From assembly GCF_003716875.1 (NCBI RefSeq), contig NZ_CP033078.1, positions 1,922,001 to 1,986,000 of the forward strand: a stretch of 64,000 bases of DNA. The letters are read 5' to 3'. This DNA is from Vibrio zhugei (GTDB lineage: Bacteria; Pseudomonadota; Gammaproteobacteria; Enterobacterales; Vibrionaceae). Under the pieces are notes generated by a model. The model did not search any database, had not been told where the DNA came from, and was given only the letters and a program-made list of their open reading frames with translations. Every line of letters starts with the position of its first letter. Within the stretch, counting starts at the first letter, position 1. Positions 63,673-64,000 of this stretch are shown one piece after another. The translations under genes and the position numbers were made by a program.

Positions 63673-64000
63673 CTATTCGTTATCGACGTCTAAACTGCGC
63701 TTACCTTCATTGAGGTAGTTTTTGAGGTAACTATCAATGACGCGCGGGTTTTGTCCGTCTTGGATGGCAAGCACACCATCCATAATCAAGCGGCGATTCA
63801 ACGTTTCTTGCTCACGGCGTAGGCCCAGTTTATCCGCTATGGGGAAGAACACCATGTTCGATAAGATCGCACCGTAAAGCGTGGTCAACAACGCGACCGC
63901 CATCGCCGGACCAATTGATTTTGGGTCATCCATGTTGGACAGCATCGCAACAAGCCCAACCAAAGTACCAATCATCCCCATCGCAGGGGCCACATCGCCA
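63673..64000 (-). CDS. pomA: Sodium-driven flagellar stator protein PomA (3' part)
   Basis: PomA forms the sodium channel of the stator with PomB. Only the C-terminal 108 residues or so are in the window; the frame is open through base 64000, so the gene starts outside. The visible part contains the third and fourth membrane segments, PAMGMIGTLVGLVAML and AMAVALLTTLYGAILSNMVFFP, and the cytoplasmic tail. A GTG at 63993 is in frame but internal to the family sequence. pomB follows after 11 bases. Confidence 0.95.
   Translation of the reverse strand, partial: GDVAPAMGMIGTLVGLVAMLSNMDDPKSIGPAMAVALLTTLYGAILSNMVFFPIADKLGLRREQETLNRRLIMDGVLAIQDGQNPRVIDSYLKNYLNEGKRSLDVDNE

Overview
The window is chromosomal DNA of a Vibrio (Gammaproteobacteria, Vibrionaceae). 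The marker genes are toxR-toxS divergent from htpG, the sodium-type flagellar stator pair pomA-pomB beside thiI, a GcvB small RNA divergent from gcvA, and the asnB/rfaH/hemH/adk/htpG/toxRS block. As far as I recall it, the gene order matches V. cholerae chromosome 1 closely. Almost everything is core genome, intact and densely packed. The only mobile element seen is one ISL3-family insertion sequence.

Layout. 1-5.4 kb: 3' part of asnB, then rfaH, a peptide transporter (dtpA), hemH and adk. 5.4-9.1 kb: htpG with a sigma-32 promoter, divergent from toxRS. 9.3-12.8 kb: a TIGR01777 epimerase, an SDR oxidoreductase, two overlapping very small ORFs, the chaperedoxin gene cnoX (ybbN) with its own sigma-32-like promoter, and cueR. 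12.8-17.9 kb: zipA-ligA facing away from cysZ and cysK. 18.1-20.9 kb: the PTS operon ptsH-ptsI-crr. 20.9-28.5 kb: ubiF, then miaB-ybeZ-ybeY-corC-lnt, then ybeL. 28.6-41.2 kb: leuS and the envelope/ribosome-maturation series lptE-holA-rsfS-rlmH-mrdA-rodA-rlpA, then dacA, ybeD, lipB and lipA.

41.3-46.1 kb: a small lipoprotein, the ISL3 element (1292 bp, matched ends, 8-bp target duplication), glyA with a PurR-type operator, and four tandem identical tRNA-Tyr genes behind one strong promoter, then gmhB. 46.2-48.9 kb: the methionine importer metNIQ under apparent MetJ boxes. 49-51.2 kb: syd with a Zn-ribbon gene, divergent from queF. 51.3-55.1 kb: a TPR membrane protein with a degenerate GGDEF-like C-terminus next to a second, soluble GGDEF-type protein. 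55.3-60.6 kb: ppnN, xni, rlmM, ygdD, an alpha/beta hydrolase and gcvA. 60.7-64 kb: GcvB small RNA, thiI, pomB and the 3' part of pomA.

The points most worth following up are the two coupled micro-ORFs at 11175-11272, the paired GGDEF-like proteins at 51-55 kb, the IS insertion exactly into the A-tract of a shared terminator, the structured adk leader, and a possible family of intergenic dyads ending in ATACC/GGTAT. I saw no CRISPR array, prophage, restriction system or new multi-gene defence or biosynthetic island.
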